A stretch of 64,000 nt of DNA from Echinarachnius parma (GCA_037951105.1 JBAMJV010003101.1:26075-90074), one strand, 5' to 3'. Positions 1-13,450 are shown, counted from the first letter of the stretch. Notes: a model not told the origin generated them from the sequence alone. A program made the numbers and translations.

Positions 1-3000
1 AAACCAAGCTCCAAGCGATTCTGATTAAATTTGACATTGAAGTTAACTGATCGCTTTGACCTCGTTGATTAGTAATCTTGCATATGGGCAATTCCACCAT
101 AACGGAATTACATTCAGAGACGTTTTGTGCTCATTATTTCATTCCCTGAGCAATATTCTCATGACTTAAGTAAATTTTGATACTTATATAAGTTGCATGG
201 GTAACCAGGCTACAACATGATAGGGAAATGGTTTTATATCTTCCATGTGTTGTTGCACACTAGACCAATATGTGTGACCGTAACAGAATTACCGGAGAAT
301 GGAGTTTTTTTTTTGCTACAAGTTTGCATTGAGTTTCTCTGAAATATAAGACACTTTGAAACTGATTTTGTGTATTTTTTCTATCTTGATAATGTCAACT
401 TCATTTTGGAACAAGTACGTGCATAAACAACACAATGATAAGTTCACAAATTCACTTTTTTGAAAAAAGACCACTGTAACGGAATTACACAAATTTGTAA
501 CGGAATTACATCTCTGAAAGTTACAAGGAAAACTCAATTATTTTGCACTCAACTTTTCTTACATGCTAATGCAAACATCAAGGCTATCTAGCACTTGAAT
601 ATAAACCATAATTTGACATATCTGTAAAGCAATTTTTGAACTTGTTATGTGTAAAATAAATGAAAATATGGCCAAAATACAAATAAGAGTGAAATTTGAA
701 AAAAATATCGCTAAAATCCAGCTTTATTTCGGTTTATTTTCAGCTTCATATTAGTAGGCAAGAAATTAAAAAGGATTGCATCAATTTAATGAAAGAAAAA
801 TCCTAGGAACTATGTCCACTAATGTGTGTAACGGAATTACACAACTTGAGCAGTGTAATCAAATTTTCCACAAATCGGTACATGAACAACAAAGAATTCA
901 CATTTTAGCTTCAATACTTTTCAAAAATCAATAATTTGACAATAATAACCATATTTGAAGAAAAAAAAAGCAACATTTTAGAATTTTTCCTTTACTTCAA
1001 GAAAAATGGTTAAATTGTGAGAAAAAAATGTACTACATTATGTGACATGCTAAATAACTGCACATAATCAATATCAAGCAACATTTAAACAATTACAAAT
1101 CACAAACAGGTCAAATCATTCAACTTTCAATGCTATAAAGCCTCGTAAACTTCCTGAATATTGGAAATCTGTGTGAATGGAAATGCATTGTGAATGGGTA
1201 ATTCCACTGTTACAGAATGAAAAATAAGTGATTTTTAGCTCTGTTTTCTTAATCATATTTAAAATTCCTTTCACTTTCACAGTTTTTAAAACTTTAATAA
1301 CTGGCAGGGTTACTAGAGGTAAAACAGAACCCAAGATTGTTACAAATCTATAACACTGTAGCGTCCAGAGACCAAAATACAATCATAACGGAAAGGGGTC
1401 TTTCATTCAACACTAACTATGTAATGATTTTCTGCAAAAGCTACCACAAAAAATTCTTCATTGGTAATAAAAACTTATCATTTAAGTTACAAACTTGAAT
1501 TTGGTACATCTTTTTTTCCAGAAATGATCTATTTTAACCTCTGAAATTACCTTAAGACAAACGAATGTCACTGTAACGGAATTACGCCTGTGAAATCCAC
1601 CCATGAAAATGCAATTTCTTGGTTACATTTTTCTGCTTTTCTGCTTATAGTCATTAGTGAAGAATGTGTATGCATTGCATCACAAGCTCTTACATAAGGA
1701 CCAGAACAAATCCTGAAGTTATGTGTGTGCGTAACAGAATTACAAGAAAATCGAGATTTGTTATATAAACTCTTGTTATATTCTAAAATTATTGTTTAAA
1801 AAATTCATCCTAAATTGATCTTAATTTACTCTCAAATCAATTTGGAATGCGTTTTCATCCATTCCATGAAATACGTGTATAGATGTATATCGGATATAAA
1901 CGTGTATGATCCTCAAACAAAAAGTTGGCATATAAAATATAAATATGGAATTGCCAAAAATGAAAGACACCTTTAGGAATTCCCATTTGAAAATGCAAAT
2001 ACTTTGTACATCATTCTTCTTTGATCTGCATACAGAAGCACACTGAACACTCAATGTATTCTGACTTTATGATAATGAATAAAACATGTGTATCTTAGCC
2101 TGTATTATGTTTAGTTTTGAATATCTTGAAGCCTATTCTGTATTTATGTTTAATTTTATATGCACTTCAGTTTCATACAAATTTACATAATTAATGATGA
2201 GTTATGAGTCTTTAACTGATCAATGATAGTCAAATCTACATACAATTACAAAATTATTAATATTAAATCTCCTTGAAAGTTGAAGGTATGATTTATATCT
2301 TAAAATACATGAATGTAAATTAATGTGAGAAAATAAATGTAGCACCAGGTGTCATACTAATCACTGGATATTAAAAAAAAAATTGTATTGTTTTTGTTTT
2401 TCCCTTTCTAAAGTACAAACATGAATCTGCTGCATCTTCATAATTTCGGTCAAGTGGTTCTTGCTGGAAACTAATTTAATGATAGAACATTATCATCTCT
2501 ATTATGTTCATGGAGAGATTAGAGAAATTATCTATCATGTATCAATTTAGTTAAATCACCATTGATGCAATATAAAGCATGTGGGTACAATGAGTCACAT
2601 AAAGTAACATTGTACAGTACTTGTATAATGACTTATTGTCTACATGGCTACAGTTCATGCTATTTAAAGGGTATTTCTACATTGAGAACAAGAATTTTTT
2701 TAATTTTCAGCAATATCATTCAATACCTTACAAACCATGTGCGTGTAATTCCGTTACGTAACGGAATTACTAATACCGTTACGCCAATTTTGGAAAAAGT
2801 AGTGACATTATTTCAGAAAATTATGTTGGAAGTTCTTAGGACTGTGGTGAAGGAAGAGAATTCACAATGACATGACTAAAGAACAAGTAATAAGATATTG
2901 AGAAAAACTTATTACGTTTTATTGTAATGGAATTACGATCAAATATGCCTAGATAAAAAAAATTTCTCCAAAAAAAAATGCAATGAAGTTACTGCCCATG

Positions 3001-3798
3001 CTTTACAATTTGTGATTGTTGCTACATTGTATGGAAAATATGAGAAAAAGAGCAGAAACAATCATTGAATTAAAAGATTCACTTCATTTTCATGAAATGA
3101 AGCTGATTTATGAATAAATGGTCATAAATTTCTGTTCAATTCAAGCAGAAATATTTGCAAAACCAATAGAGCTATACACAAATGGTTTTCAGTTTCCTAA
3201 AATTCAAGTTTTCCTCTATCGATAACAGTTTGATTTAGGGAAGATTGCTCAACTTTGAGATGTGGTGTTTTTGCCTTCTCTCATACGGAATTGCCCATAT
3301 ATACAGTATATCACAAACAAAAATAATACTGCAAGTCTTCAGGATTAAAGAGGGCAGTACACTACAACTTGAAGAAAAGAAACTGTGATCAAGGACGAAA
3401 GCTATTTCAAGGCAAAATGTATCATTATTTTCCTCAACAAATTGGCAACTCTGAATTTGTTTCTTCCTTTTTAAGGACATCAAAATAGGTGGAATATAAT
3501 TCATTATAATTTAAGAAAAAAATCAAGTAGTTTGCAGCAAGTTGCCAAATGAATTTGAACACAAACAAAATTTATTTGAAAAATGTGACAATGCCTTGCC
3601 AATGATTTTCCAAAATTACAATGATCTTTGCACTAATAAAAACATTACAAAATAATGAGAACAGTTACAGTAACAAAATAGGGCTGAGAAATACATGTAT
3701 GCTCTTTCTTCTTGTACACTTCAAACTTGTTATATATATTGCTCAAATGTAGGACTACCAAACCACAAATATGTGGATTGATGATTTAAAACACATAC
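1..3798 (-). repeat. MyD88-like downstream intron with dispersed GTAACGGAATTAC motifs
   Basis: No exon is recognisable here. The 13-bp motif GTAACGGAATTAC, or a one-base variant, recurs at about 99, 280, 476, 497, 828, 1573, 1731, 2758 and 2924. One copy in opposite orientation at 2745-2757 abuts the copy at 2758, making a perfect 26-bp palindrome at 2745-2770. Spacing is irregular, so this is not a tandem array. It looks like the interior of a non-coding transposon with internal short repeats; its left end is outside the window. Confidence 0.6.
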
Positions 3799-3970
3799 CT
3801 TGACCATCAACAAGGAAATCTTGTAGGTCGGTGAGGATATCATTGCGCCCAATCAACATGAAACATCTCTTCAGATTATCCTCATCTACCCCGCCCATGC
3901 GCTGTTCATAAACCCGCAGTAACTCCATCGTAGGGCTGCCACCAGGTCTGGAGTACTGGGTTTCTAGAAG
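3799..3970 (-). CDS. myd88: MyD88-like exon 2 (second half of death domain)
   Basis: This exon of 172 nt lies between an acceptor ATATAG/CTTCTAG and a donor CAAG/GTATGTG, both read on the minus strand. It enters in phase 0 and leaves in phase 1. It encodes LLETQYSRPGGSPTMELLRV followed by the last helices, ending in DFLVDGQ. It has no in-frame stop and is distinctly more GC-rich than the flanking intron. Confidence 0.78.
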
Positions 3971-6900
3971 CTATATTATGTTTGGCAGAATGTTGGGGGT
4001 AAAAGAAATTTATGAAGTATTTAAAACTATAGCTTGTACTGTATTGCACTTCTCATATTATGGGAAATAAGTCAAACCTTTCTTAGCGGCCACTTGTCTA
4101 CAGCAGCCAACCTGCCAATAGATACAGTGACCACCAAAAGTGATCCCCTCCAGAGCAAAATAGTGTTATAGAACCCGTAGCTCTAGGTCACCTGTCTACA
4201 GTGGCCACTTCGCTTGTTTTCCTTTGGTGTTCACTTTATAGAGCTAGACATAGCTGTATTGAGTCTTGACAATCACCAAATGTGCTTATCTATGAGGGAA
4301 CCAAGGCCCCCAAATAATATTCTTACAAATGAAACGTAACATTTTTATTAGTCCATTCCACCATCAAGTTCATCAAAAATAGGTTTCCAGACAAAATATA
4401 GTGGGAAAACTCTTCACCATTATATATATTACTAATGTATACGTTCTTGGGTCTAAAGAGTACAGACGGATGTTGTCTAGGACGTACACATGCCTTGAAT
4501 TGGGGCACTTGCATATGGCTCTGGTTTTTTTAAAGGTGCCAAAAGGCTTAATGGCACTTTGAGGGCCTGTATTTTTAAAAACATACTGAACTGAAAACTT
4601 ATTTTTGTATTTTCTTATAGCATCCACCTAGATTGATCTCCCATACCTTAACGAAAATATTTGGACTTCCCTTTATATAGGTCAGATAACCCTAAAGGGC
4701 CAATTGTTAACGGAAATTTGTCAACCAAAAATGGGTTCAATTATGTTCAGGTATAAAAAAACACTAACAGATTTTTTTATTTTTTTATTTGTTGATAATT
4801 ATGAACGAGTGTGAGTTAAACTTTCAGAAAATTAACGGCGCTTAATATGTAAAGTAATATTTTGACAGTACAATGCCATCAAAATTGGTGTTTCGGACGT
4901 TACATCCTCCGTTAACAATTTAACCCCTCATTACCCCTACCAGTATCATAATTTATTGAAATGATATCAGTATGAAAATTGAACTAACAGTTTCCTCATC
5001 ATATTGCCTAAAAGGGAAATGACTGATTTCTTAAGCCAGCGATTAAAAAAAAAAAAAACATGAAATGCACACATGCTCTCATTTTCCGTTAACAATTTTG
5101 TAACGTCCGAAACAATATTTCTTTAGAAATAATTTTTAAAAGGGGGATAACACAAACAATTATTTATCTCAGTTTTGAAGAGACTTGATGTACCTTCCCA
5201 TCACAGAAAAAAAAAATGCAATAACTTATTGTATTATGATTATATCTTTAAAGTTAACTTTCCGTTAACATTTGTAACATCCGAAACAAATGTAACGTCC
5301 GAAACCAAAAATGTAACGTATAAGCTCATAAGTCACAGGAAAGGGCACATTATACGAATCAATCATCCTAATATAAAATAGTATTCATTTTGAAACAAAT
5401 TTACACATGAATTGGGTAATTAATTGCCAAAACAAATGTTTGAGATCAACCAATGTAAACAAATGTGTTTCGGACGTTACATGGGGTAATTGTTAACACA
5501 AAATTGATATTTTAGTGCATTTATTTTCAAAATAATAATATATGGTTATTATTATTCATTTAGATCATGTAAATGAAACATAATCATCAAAATACATGAT
5601 GCTTTAATAACATTTAGATGCTTAGTCTGCCCCAAATCCACATTTTCACCAATTTTTCATCGATTTTTCTCAGCTAATTTGTAACCACTAAAGATTTACA
5701 AGACACTTGATATAGTGAATGATATGACTAATCTACTTGGAACAATAACCTTTCTTTTGTGGAACTGAAACACTACCTGCTGCAACAACTCCTGTATTTT
5801 GTTTACCATTTACAGAATATTTTGTATGGTATTGTGAGCTCGTTTCGGACGTTACAAAATGGTGTTAACACACATTTTGATTGCACAAAAAATTCAATTT
5901 GGAACATTTAAAATAGTATTATCTACATTTTTCATGATCTATATGCTTCCTGCTCCAAGCAAAAGTGTTTTGAAAAATAAATTATCAGTTATTTGTCTCT
6001 GGGAAGGAACTTTTATTTATAAAATGTGAGGAATTGCTATTTTTGCCCCATAATTGTTCATGTTGTAAAGTACACACAGAACTACATGTACATGTATACT
6101 GATTTAGTTTTTTGTATCACATCAAATGCATTATTAGGTTGATTGCCTTTATAATGTTCTATAAGAAACAAATGTTAAGTCTCTGTTTCATTATTCATTT
6201 AGTGGAAATATAGACATTTTCATTAACAGAGCCTTTTAGTGGTATACAAAAGTACAGTATAATGTAACTATGCTAAATTTGCTCAAAGTTGCAAAACATG
6301 TTTTTTCATACTTAAACTTGATAAGAAGAAAATAATTTGCGTTGATCCACATGTTTTAGTGACACAAATTAAAATGTTAATCATTTGTATTAAAAAAATC
6401 CACATGTTAAAACAAAAGTTAGTTTTGAAATACTATATGGCATATGCCATGTAAACTATAGGTACAGTACAGTACATGTACACCAAGATAATTCCTTATC
6501 TTATTATTAAGGCAATTTCCAGAACATTACTGGTTTATGATCAATTACATTTTTGCGCAAGTCAGCTATGTTTGAAAAATGTAACCATATCTGCTGGAAC
6601 AAACATATTTTCTTGACCATAACCTTATGTGGTACATACAAGTGTACTGTACATGTGTCAGTATAACTTGAATTTGAGGTTTTGCTAATATCATATTGAT
6701 CAGTAATGCATTTATGACAGTTATTCTAATTTTCGATAATAGTTTGATAAAATTAGTTTGAGCTTCATGTTTTATCAAAATAAGAAAATGGAAAATTCAA
6801 ATCATATACAATGTATGTCATTGTACAATTTACATATACTTTTATCTTTTGTAAAATGATGAAGGAAACTCTGGAAAGTCACATCGATCATCCTTTGACT

Positions 6901-9593
6901 GTATATTAATAACAGTTTCTAATTGCATTTAATATTTGTACAAAATCTTGGATTTTGTCTATCAATATGGACTTCATTCACTATCCCTTTCGTTGGGAGT
7001 TCAATTAATGCACATATTTATGGGTTTTGCTTGCAAAATCGTGCAAACAAAGCGAGTTAAGATATGTTTTTAAGTGATGTTAACACCATGTAACGTCCGA
7101 AACAAAATAGGGTATGTCATAACATAATGCAACTTTACTACAATAAATTACAGATCACAATTCTCAAATTGTAGTTATTGTAGTACTAGGTACACAGTAC
7201 TTCATAATTTCACTAAAACCCTTAAAATTGTCTCTACTTTGGAGATCTGAACATATAAAATCAAGTTTACATGTACTGTACTGTACTATAATGTCTATGG
7301 TTGATAGAAGACCCCTTTCTGTGCTATGAAGTTAATTTGACCATTTCAAAGAAGAATTTGGATAGATTTACATCTAAACATATATTTTCTGTATTTAAAT
7401 ATTCCAAAATAGCAAAGATTTAAACCACAACTGGTCATAGAAGTGTAAAAAAAGGGTAAATGTTAACAATGTGTAACGTCCGAAACACATACAAGAATCA
7501 AATTTGAATTTTGTTTGCAAGTGTCTTGCTTCAATTTTATATCATGTAAATATGTCCTATCATGTATTGTTTCCATACAATAAGTTTGAACCAACAACAG
7601 TAAAAAAAATTTGCATTACAAAAACTTCAAATTGCAAAATTCAAATTTTAAGGCTATTTTTCACTTTAAAATTACCTAAAAACTAAAATTTAAGAAACAG
7701 AACCCCCGAAAATGGCACACATGATGTCAGAAGCCCACTTTAATTATTTGTATTATTTGTAATGCCATTTGGAATAGTAGGATTTTAGTATGGCAATGTG
7801 AAAATATATCATATTTTCTTTTAAATATAGGAAATCCTAAATGTCCATAGATATTTTGCAGAATTGGGGATAGATTAAGCCCAGATATTTATATTTCACG
7901 AAAATATAAGTTGTGTCGATGTTAAAAAAACATGTTTGAAGTTAGTTCACTTAATTTCAATTTTGACCATGTTGGTTGACACATTTGGCATCTTTAAAAA
8001 AACCAGTGCCATATTTTGGCGCATACAGAACTGATGGTTGGTGGTCAATTCTATTGTTTATGAATTTCACAACTATTTGCAAAGTTTTGAGCCTCTATCT
8101 GATATTCAATGCCTGGCGGTCCCCTTTAGTAAAATAAGCAAAATGCTTCAGATAGCTGAATGCTCAGCAAAATACATATCACTAGTCCGTTCCCAGATTT
8201 ACACAAAAATAATTTTCGCCCAAATAATGATGCCATCAATAGCTGGTGTCACACACGCAATTATCTAGATCCATAATAGTTATCTAGATAATTCATCTAC
8301 CTATGTGACAGACATGCTACAAATCATCTAAATAATGCAATTATCTAGATAATTGGCCCCAGTGTGACACTGACTTATATCTAAAATTACAAAACAATAA
8401 ATATGACTATAATATAAAATCTACAAATAAATACAAATACTACTAGTACTAACAGTCAACCCCGAAACAAAATTTCATTAGATTATTATTGCGCTGACAA
8501 AAAGGGGTGAAAGATTCAAATAAGGAAGAATGATAGAAGAAGAATAAAGAAGAATGATAGAAGAAGAATAAAGATTACATTTACGATAATAGTACTCAAA
8601 ATAAATAGTACATGGTAATGCAGTGGAGCCTCCATACAATGAGCACTGTCACAAAGATGTACCCAACACAGCAGGCAACCTCCTCAATGAGACAACAATA
8701 AAAAGGGCCCAAGGTGCTCATATCACAGAGGCTCCACTGCAGTACCAATTCATCAAGTCTGTGTACAGTGGAACGTACTATTAATGGGCACCAGTCCCAA
8801 AAGGTATGCATATTGGAACAATAATAATATTGCAAAAATATTGAGAGGTACAGTGAGAGAGAAAGTAATAAAGAAGGAAAAAGCGCAGAAAGAGAGAAAG
8901 ATAGAACGAATTAATATACAGGAAAAGGGGAAGAAGGAAGAAGAAAGAAAAGGAGAAAGGAAGACAAAGAGAAAGAAAATGAGAAACAGAAAAGGAGAAT
9001 GAGAAAAAAGGAGTAACATTGAGTTATTGATCAATTCTTGGGTTCATTCTTAATGTCCTAACTGAGAGTGGCATAATTATAAATAAGTTAAGTTCAAGAA
9101 CATTTCATTTTACTAAATGACTCATGGCGCTGTTGGTCCCCTGAGTTTTGGTGATTAATTACATTGTTTATGGATAAAACAACCCTTTGCAAAGTGTTTG
9201 ACATATATTTAATATCAAATAACGGTACCAAAACATAAAACCTGTGTTGTTCTTTGTCTGGTGGTTCCCTTTTTATCGGATGGAGCTTTTACGGGGAAAA
9301 TACAATTTCATTTTTCATACTAGATCACAGTTGGCATTTTTGTGGCTAAAATTCATTTGAGTCCCCATGTACTAAAGTACATCTACATCTACATCACTCA
9401 CCTGCATTTCCATATCTGTGAAAATTTCCAGCTCGATTGCTAGGTGCTTCCAGTTACTGGTATTGGGTACATCAAGTCTCTTCCTCAACTCTTCCTTTAC
9501 TCTAGCTGTCAGATACATCCCCGTGCCGACAGAGCCCTGCCACGAGGGGGCAGAGTCACCCCCACCTTCTGACTGTATGTCCCAGGAAGCCAT
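3799..9593 (-). CDS. myd88: MyD88-like adaptor gene, 5' part (death domain), spliced, partial
   Basis: Two minus-strand exons, 9402-9593 and 3799-3970, join in phase 0 and give about 121 residues that form an N-terminal death domain. Visible hallmarks are the amphipathic start LTARVKEELRKRLDV, the tryptophan in SNWKHLAIELEI, the junction MEMQ/LLETQYS, and the last helix IGRNDILTDL. This pattern, a death domain at the very N terminus with an LETQ element and a terminal GR-D-L helix, is that of MyD88, the cytoplasmic adaptor linking Toll and IL-1 type receptors to IRAK kinases. The start ATG at 9593 sits in a strong context (ACCACCATGG). The second exon ends in phase 1, so the intermediate and TIR parts must lie left of base 1; I found no TIR-like exon in 1-3798. 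Another death-domain adaptor remains possible because the TIR is not seen. Confidence 0.75.
4680..7490. repeat. Intron block with dispersed GTAACGTCCGAAAC motifs
   Basis: The 14-bp motif GTAACGTCCGAAAC occurs in both orientations at 4890, 5100, 5274 (one change), 5292, 5467, 5842, 7090 and 7473. GTTAACA-type words often sit a few bases away on the TAAC side. Between sites the sequence is AT-rich and non-coding. The block lies inside the 5.4-kb intron between the two MyD88-like exons. It is probably one non-autonomous mobile element with a repeated short binding-site-like word, but no transposase or clear ends are visible. Confidence 0.55.
8240..8372. mobile_element. Small inverted-repeat element (MITE-like)
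   Basis: The ends are inverted copies built on GTGTCACAC followed, after a gap, by AATTATCTAGAT. Several ATCTAGAT/ATCTAGATAATT words lie inside. At about 133 bp and non-coding it resembles a miniature inverted-repeat transposon. Confidence 0.45.
8855..9012. repeat. Purine-rich GA tract
   Basis: The plus strand is almost all A and G for about 150 bases, with GAAAGA, GGAAG and GAGAAA words. It gives open frames on both strands that are composition artefacts. It lies in the intron just upstream of the second MyD88-like exon in transcription order. Confidence 0.6.
9402..9593 (-). CDS. myd88: MyD88-like exon 1 (start codon, first half of death domain)
   Basis: This exon of 192 nt has 64 codons. 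It opens with MASWDIQSEGG and a short flexible leader, then the first helices of the death domain. It ends at a good donor read on the minus strand (ATGCAG/GTGAGTG) in phase 0. Confidence 0.78.
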
Positions 9594-9954
9594 GGTGGTT
9601 TGGTCTTGAAGGGTCTGCTGATTACATGTAGGTTACCTGTATACACATGCATTAAACTTGAATTTAACTTTATTTTCCACATCATCAACATATAATACAT
9701 GTCATTTTTTACAACTTAGGATGAACAGATAAAATACAAACAAAGCAGTAATAATACATGTATGTCATGAAATTGTGGGGGGCTATAAAAAGTCAAATTT
9801 GACTTAAATAGCTTAGCTCCATATAAAAGAGAAAATAGCACATCTTTATTGGTTAATAATACAATTAACAATTATGATAATGTATTATTTATAATAATGA
9901 TGGAAACAATAACAATGAGAATGATACTAATCAAACTACACATTTGTAATAATA

Positions 9955-10055
9955 ACAAATCAATAATAGAGGTTGTACAGCGCATTGAACAGTTATTAAC
10001 TGGAAATGCACTATATAAGTGTCAATTATTATTATTATTATTATTATTATTACAA
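9955..10055. repeat. SINE-like 3' tail ending in (ATT)n
   Basis: The words GCACTATATAAGTG followed by about nine ATT units resemble the common invertebrate SINE tail of the form GCGCTATATAAAT-(ATT)n. A similar tail, AAGCGCTATACAAAT followed by ATTATTATT, occurs at 19734-19770. No clear tRNA-like head is seen here. Confidence 0.4.
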
Positions 10056-10529
10056 AAATACCAATAACAATAATAGTGAGAATAATATAATGATCATAAG
10101 AACAATAATAACAACATAACAATGATAAATATGGCTTGATTTGGTTGCCCGATCATGCACTTGATACTTGATGTACAATGTAGTAATCCCTTGGTTGGAG
10201 CAGCTACATATACAGCTACACTGGGATGGTTTTGTGCCAATGTGTTATCGGGAGGTGTCAGAAATGTTGATTGTGTATTTATACAGCATGCATTTACGTA
10301 CAATCAAAATGCATGAAAAATAAGTGCAAGTAAAATCATAGCTGTTCATACCATGTATAACTAACTCTTCTGTTCAACCTACAAGAGAACATGTTGTTCC
10401 TTATTATGTGTGAAACTGTGAATGTCATTTATAAACAAGGAAGATATTTGCAATAAGATGCAAGTTCTACCTAGCAGTAGCTGAGTAGCACAATTAATTT
10501 GTCTTTTTATTCACATTATTTTTATGGGG

Positions 10530-11036
10530 ATGGGGAGGGGGGGAGGGAACTCGAATTATTTTTTTACGGGGGTGTGCCTCACGGAACTCTGAAATGGGGG
10601 TCTTAAGAGCTGACTACAAGCATAAAATATAGGGTCTTTGAAGCTACAAAAACCCTGAAACGGGAGTTAAGGGGTCTAAGGAGCAGACAAAAACTACAAA
10701 ATACATGGACTTGGAGCTACCAAAGACCTACGGAAACCCTCAAATGGTGGTCAAAGGCTGACTAGAAGAAGAATAATGGACTTGGCGCTACTCAACTACC
10801 TAGCCAAGTCATTCCGGGGGTCTATGGAGCGGCAATTTTTGAAAATTGGGTATCTTGAGAGCGGCAATCGGGTGTGAAAACGGGGGTCTTGTAAGCGGCA
10901 CATACCCGTCTTACATTATACATTGTACATGAGTGCCCCCCCCCCCCCCCCCCGGGGACATTCCTAGCCATGTTCAATGATAATGTCAAGGTAAAGAGTT
11001 CCTTTTGCACCGATCTCCCCCCCCCCCCCCCCAATA
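10530..11036. repeat. Degenerate short repeats with C-homopolymer runs
   Basis: Phrases such as GGGGTCTTAAGAGC and GGGGTCTAAGGAGC recur loosely at 10595-10900. Two C runs (10936-10953 and 11018-11032) follow. The block is low complexity, with no coding signal. Confidence 0.5.
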
Positions 11037-11039
11037 AAA

Positions 11040-12230
11040 TTGCATTATTCAGCCTAACCCTATCTGACGCGTTAGTGTTTTTTCCGTACCACTAATATTA
11101 CGCGTCAGATCTGCCGTTTAATTGGAATCGGGCGACTTGAATGGAGACCAAAGCGTGATCATCTTTTGTTCAAAACTTCGCGCTACGACACGGAAAGAAG
11201 TCGGGCTAGTGCCGAAATCATGGATTTTACATGGGAAATGAGCTACAAATCATCATATTTATCTAGCGGCAGGTTAGATCACATATTTGTGAAGGAATAG
11301 TATAGGAGGTAAGTATCGTATCATATATATTTCCCAAAAATATCGTGCGCACAAAAGTGCAAGTTTGGGGGCTTCTGTACTGTAGGTGGTCGTAAGCGCC
11401 AGCGCAACCACTGGCGCTCTGTAGAGTTAACAAGCGAATAGCCAATACTTCAGACTTAGAGTGGGTGAGAAAAAACAATCGTCAAAGAACTCTCAAAACA
11501 TTGGCTGCTATGCGGAGTATGCCTATAGATGCTGGCTGCCGGCTCAGCATTTTCATCAGACTGTTATTGCAGACAAAAAAAATAAAAATAAATTCAACTG
11601 TACCAGAAATCCCAGAATCGATTTCTTACAAAGACAATGCCAATGGATCTAGATTACTTTCAGTTTCATTAATTGCATGACTTACTTTGTTTATATATTG
11701 CATGTATTCTAATGAAAAAATGAAACTTAAAATTACAAAACATACAAAACAATGATTGTCATTGACATTGATTCTTCTTCTCCTTCTTCCGTTTAGTGAC
11801 CGCTTCATTGACATTGCATACATATGGAAGCTGTCGGCTTCCTATTGGCCGTAAGTTGGGCCGCGCATGCATATTGTGCGAGGGTTATGTATGTCCCGGG
11901 GTTTGTAGACATGTGACTTGACGGTGGTGTGCAGCGAAGGGAAGCGGCGTTGGCTGGCATAGACGCGGGCACTCACAAGAGTTCGGTTTGGTCCACAGTG
12001 GTTTACTCACGTCTCGTGACTCCGCCGACTCACGACTCGCTAGCCGCCTCCCAGTCTCCACGCCCGGAGTTCCGAGGAACCTTGGGCTGCGAGTCCCGTT
12101 GCACCATACATTACCAGGCCTGGCCGGGCGCTGTACTGTGCTAGCTGAGTCTACTCTGGAAGACGGATGTAACCGCAGGTTGGTAACTGTACTGTAGTGT
12201 TGGATTCTACTTTATACATGTAGCAAGGTG
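11040..12230. promoter_or_regulatory. CpG-rich patches, possible promoter or 5' exon region
   Basis: In an AT-rich window, 11080-11240 and especially 11860-12190 are rich in CG dinucleotides. They lie 1.5-2.6 kb upstream of the MyD88-like start codon, so they could hold its promoter or an untranslated first exon. The short open frames here show no family signature. This is inference from composition only. Confidence 0.3.
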
Positions 12231-12234
12231 TTGA

Positions 12235-12745
12235 CTGTTGTATTACCGAACGTGTCGTATTACCGGACATGCAAATTCACATAGGAAAAATGTTCGAATT
12301 TGAGAGTCGGCATTAACGGAGGATAATAAATGGATGTTCAGCAACAAATTTCCATCATTTCCCAAAGAAAATAAGCGTCCCGAGGCGTTTTACCGCGCAC
12401 CTATGCTATGCCTATGGCAGCGCCCATGATGTCATTGTCAATGACATTCCCATGCAAAACATTCACGTTGGGTAATACAACACAACATTTTGCGTCGGGA
12501 AGAGGCTTCTTTTTTATTTTGCCTTTACTAGTCTAGAACTAGAAGCCGAAGCCGAGGGTTTACAAGAAAGTTGATTTGGAGAAAAATTGGAAAATTCTTG
12601 GAAGATATTTCACATCAAATGTGTTCTTTATGAGTTTATGCAGCTTCTCATATAATTTCCACTTTGATTGTATGCATCTAATGTTTGTTTTGTGCCGTCA
12701 AACTATTGGTGTCCGGTAAAAGGACACAGTATTACAATACGTGCT
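12235..12745. repeat. Block with GTATTACCGGACA-type dispersed words
   Basis: GTATTACCGAAC at 12240 and GTATTACCGGACA at 12257 recur as partial or inverted forms GGTAATACAA (12471), GTCCGGTAA (12711) and AGTATTACAATAC (12728). The layout resembles the two motif blocks in the MyD88-like introns, with a different word. No coding potential is seen. Confidence 0.4.
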
Positions 12746-13450
12746 GACATGTAAATAATCAAAACCATGAATAAATAAATGTGACGGGTCGTACACAGTG
12801 TATTGACAATAAATGTTCTAGCGTATCAAAAGTGCCCGCTATATATGCAATATCAATGCATTGCCTACGACGCTCATCAGTATAGACATATGTAATAAGT
12901 GCGGATAACCCGCGGAATGATTTTATTCATTATTGCGCAGTTATAAAATCTACTTACCATCTAAAATTTAGGATCCGAGTCCCAAAATATCTGAGAATGT
13001 TGACTGTAATTTCACATGATTCACACTTTGTCTGGTCTAGACTATATATTCAGGAAGATAATTTAGTGTTTCTCCAGAAGGCCAGGGCCAGGCCAAGCAG
13101 CAGTCGCATGACAATACGTACACTAATAATTAACTGAACGTTTCTGGTTTGTGTACAGAAATAAGGTACGGTACCGTTGATGAACCAGTAACTGATCACC
13201 CACCTGAATTGCATTGATGCATTGATGAACACTTTTGTGGCCCGTTTGTGGGCGTTTGTGACTTCCTAAAATGTGTATTTGTTATAATTGGAAGAGATAT
13301 GTGCGACTTATATCAACTTCTTCATACCCCTTTTAAATGTGATAAACTTCAGGCATAAAAGTGAGAAATTCGCCTTCAAAATAGTCAAAATGGTCAGATT
13401 TCAGATTTTCAAAAGAAAAATGAATTTGAATTTGACAGCGAATTAATTTG

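Noticed and set aside
1-3798. Possible TIR-domain exon of the MyD88-like gene
   Set aside because: No minus-strand frame with TIR motifs and splice sites was found; it probably lies outside the window.
8753-9034. Lys/Glu-rich and Phe/Ser-rich frames on opposite strands
   Set aside because: They come from a polypurine tract; there is no conserved pattern.
11929-12197. Two overlapping frames in the CpG-rich patch
   Set aside because: No family signature and no splice or start support; kept only as a possible untranslated or promoter region.
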